NCBI GenBank assembly: GCA_027068695.1
Contig: JAMOMG010000300.1
Location: 1 to 6,375, forward strand
Direction: 5' to 3'
DNA from: Flavobacteriaceae bacterium
GTDB lineage: Bacteria; Bacteroidota; Bacteroidia; Flavobacteriales; Flavobacteriaceae
Length of the DNA: 6,375 nucleotides
Below, piece after piece: positions 5,385-6,375 of this stretch (position 1 is the stretch's first letter; each line of letters begins with the position of its first letter). The translations under genes were made by a program, and so were the position numbers. A model generated the notes under the pieces. It was not told the DNA's origin. It worked only from the letters and a program-made list of their open reading frames with translations, and did no database searches.

Positions 5385-6375
5385 ATGAATTGGGAGCAAT
5401 TACTTTCTTTAAAACGATTTGGTGATACCGAAATTAGACATCGAAAAAACCAAGATGAAACAAGATTAGGTTTTGAGGTAGATTATGACCGTATAATTTT
5501 TTCTGACTCCTTCAGAAGTTTACAAGATAAAACTCAGGTAGTTCCCCTTTCGAAAACCGATTTTGTACATACACGTTTAACACATAGTTTAGAAGTAAGT
5601 GTAGTTGCTCGTTCGTTAGGAAGAATAGTTGGAGAGCAGGTGTTAAAAAATCACCCGAATTTAGTTGAACAAGGTTATAAAATGAATGATTTTGGTGCTA
5701 TTGTTGCTACGGCTGCTTTAGCACATGATATTGGAAATCCTCCTTTTGGGCATAACGGTGAAAAAGCTATTGGAGAGTATTTTAAGAATGGAAATGGGCA
5801 AAAATATAAAGATTCTCTCAATAAAAAAGAATGGCAGGATTTAATTGATTTTGAAGGAAATGCTAACGGGTTTAAAATTCTAACAGAAAATAAAGAAGGT
5901 ATTGAAGGTGGTTTGCGTTTGTCTTATGCAACACTTGGGGCTTTTATTAAATATCCTAAAGAGTCATTACCTAAAAAACCTACAAATCAAATAGCAGATA
6001 AAAAATATGGAATCTTTCAGTCTGAAATACCTTTTTTTAATGAAGTTGTGCAGGAGTTAGGATTAAAAGCTTCAGGAGAAAAAGGGAGTGTAGCATTTAA
6101 AAGACACCCTTTGGCATATTTGGTGGAAGCAGCAGATGATATTTGTTATACTATTATTGATTTTGAAGATGGTATAAATTTAGGCTTAATAGAAGAAGAA
6201 TTTGCCTTAGAATATTTGATAAAATTAGTAAAAGATACTATTAATTCTAAAAAATACCATCAATTAAAATACAAAAAAGATCGTTTGAGTTATCTACGTG
6301 CATTAGCTATAGGAACACTTATAAAAGAAGCAGCAACAGTTTTTTTAGCAAATGAGCAAATAATTTTGGAGGGAG
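5385..6375 (+). CDS. dgt: dGTPase-family deoxynucleoside triphosphate triphosphohydrolase (5' part, runs off window)
   Basis: This open frame has 330 codons and no stop before the window edge. The family hydrolyses dGTP (or other dNTPs) to the nucleoside and tripolyphosphate in the cytoplasm, and so controls dNTP pools. The HD-domain metal ligands are all visible: H67 in RLTHSLEVS, the H114-D115 pair in LAHDIGNPPFGHNGE, and D251 in EAADDICY. Also seen are the N-terminal RxxFxxDxFRSLQDKTQV-like segment (from about residue 36; here R36, F39, D41, FRSLQDKTQV 43-52) and FEGNANGFKIL (156-166), all typical of Dgt. Bacterial Dgt proteins are usually about 440-510 residues, so roughly the last quarter is missing here. 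The start is ATG 5385, giving MNWEQLLSLKRFGD, in an A-rich leader without a Shine-Dalgarno sequence. It is divergent from the domain-protein gene. No strong promoter was found; TATATTG near 5360-5366 is a weak candidate. Confidence 0.92.
   Translation, partial: MNWEQLLSLKRFGDTEIRHRKNQDETRLGFEVDYDRIIFSDSFRSLQDKTQVVPLSKTDFVHTRLTHSLEVSVVARSLGRIVGEQVLKNHPNLVEQGYKMNDFGAIVATAALAHDIGNPPFGHNGEKAIGEYFKNGNGQKYKDSLNKKEWQDLIDFEGNANGFKILTENKEGIEGGLRLSYATLGAFIKYPKESLPKKPTNQIADKKYGIFQSEIPFFNEVVQELGLKASGEKGSVAFKRHPLAYLVEAADDICYTIIDFEDGINLGLIEEEFALEYLIKLVKDTINSKKYHQLKYKKDRLSYLRALAIGTLIKEAATVFLANEQIILEG

Overview
The window looks like chromosomal DNA from a marine or soil-type flavobacterium (Bacteroidota, probably Flavobacteriaceae). 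The reasons are its strong A/T richness, A-rich leaders without Shine-Dalgarno sequences, -7 promoter elements of the TAnnTTTG type, and a TonB-dependent receptor that begins with the carboxypeptidase-regulatory-like domain typical of this phylum. No mobile element, CRISPR array, tRNA or rRNA was seen.

Layout, left to right. (1) A short secreted protein with MORN-variant (YwqK-like) repeats is encoded at 60-410 on the + strand, with a good -7 element at 16-23. (2) A long perfect hairpin at 426-467 lies between the two convergent genes and should terminate transcription in both directions. (3) A 942-residue TonB-dependent outer membrane receptor is encoded at 476-3304 on the - strand. (4) An 81-base gap containing a hairpin separates it from (5) a 411-residue lipoprotein of right-handed beta-helix type at 3386-4621 on the - strand, transcribed ahead of the receptor. 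(6) A 231-base regulatory gap follows, rich in TTAAC elements. (7) A 127-residue exported protein at 4853-5236 on the - strand is almost nothing but one carboxypeptidase-regulatory-like domain, closely resembling the N-terminal domain of the receptor. (8) A 148-base divergent gap leads to (9) the 5' part of a dGTPase-family HD phosphohydrolase gene, from 5385 on the + strand to the window edge.

The central theme is a likely outer membrane uptake system: receptor plus cell-envelope lipoprotein, with the small domain protein as a possible accessory. The lipoprotein and the small protein each have upstream a 25-base composite element of the form TTAAC-N6-TTwAC-N4-kTAAC. An 11-base direct repeat of TTAAC resembles the PhoP/Pho boxes known from Bacillus and cyanobacteria. 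The favoured hypothesis is therefore co-regulation by an OmpR/PhoB-family regulator, possibly in response to phosphate limitation. The substrate cannot be read from the sequence. The flanking genes (MORN protein and dGTPase) look like ordinary chromosomal neighbours.
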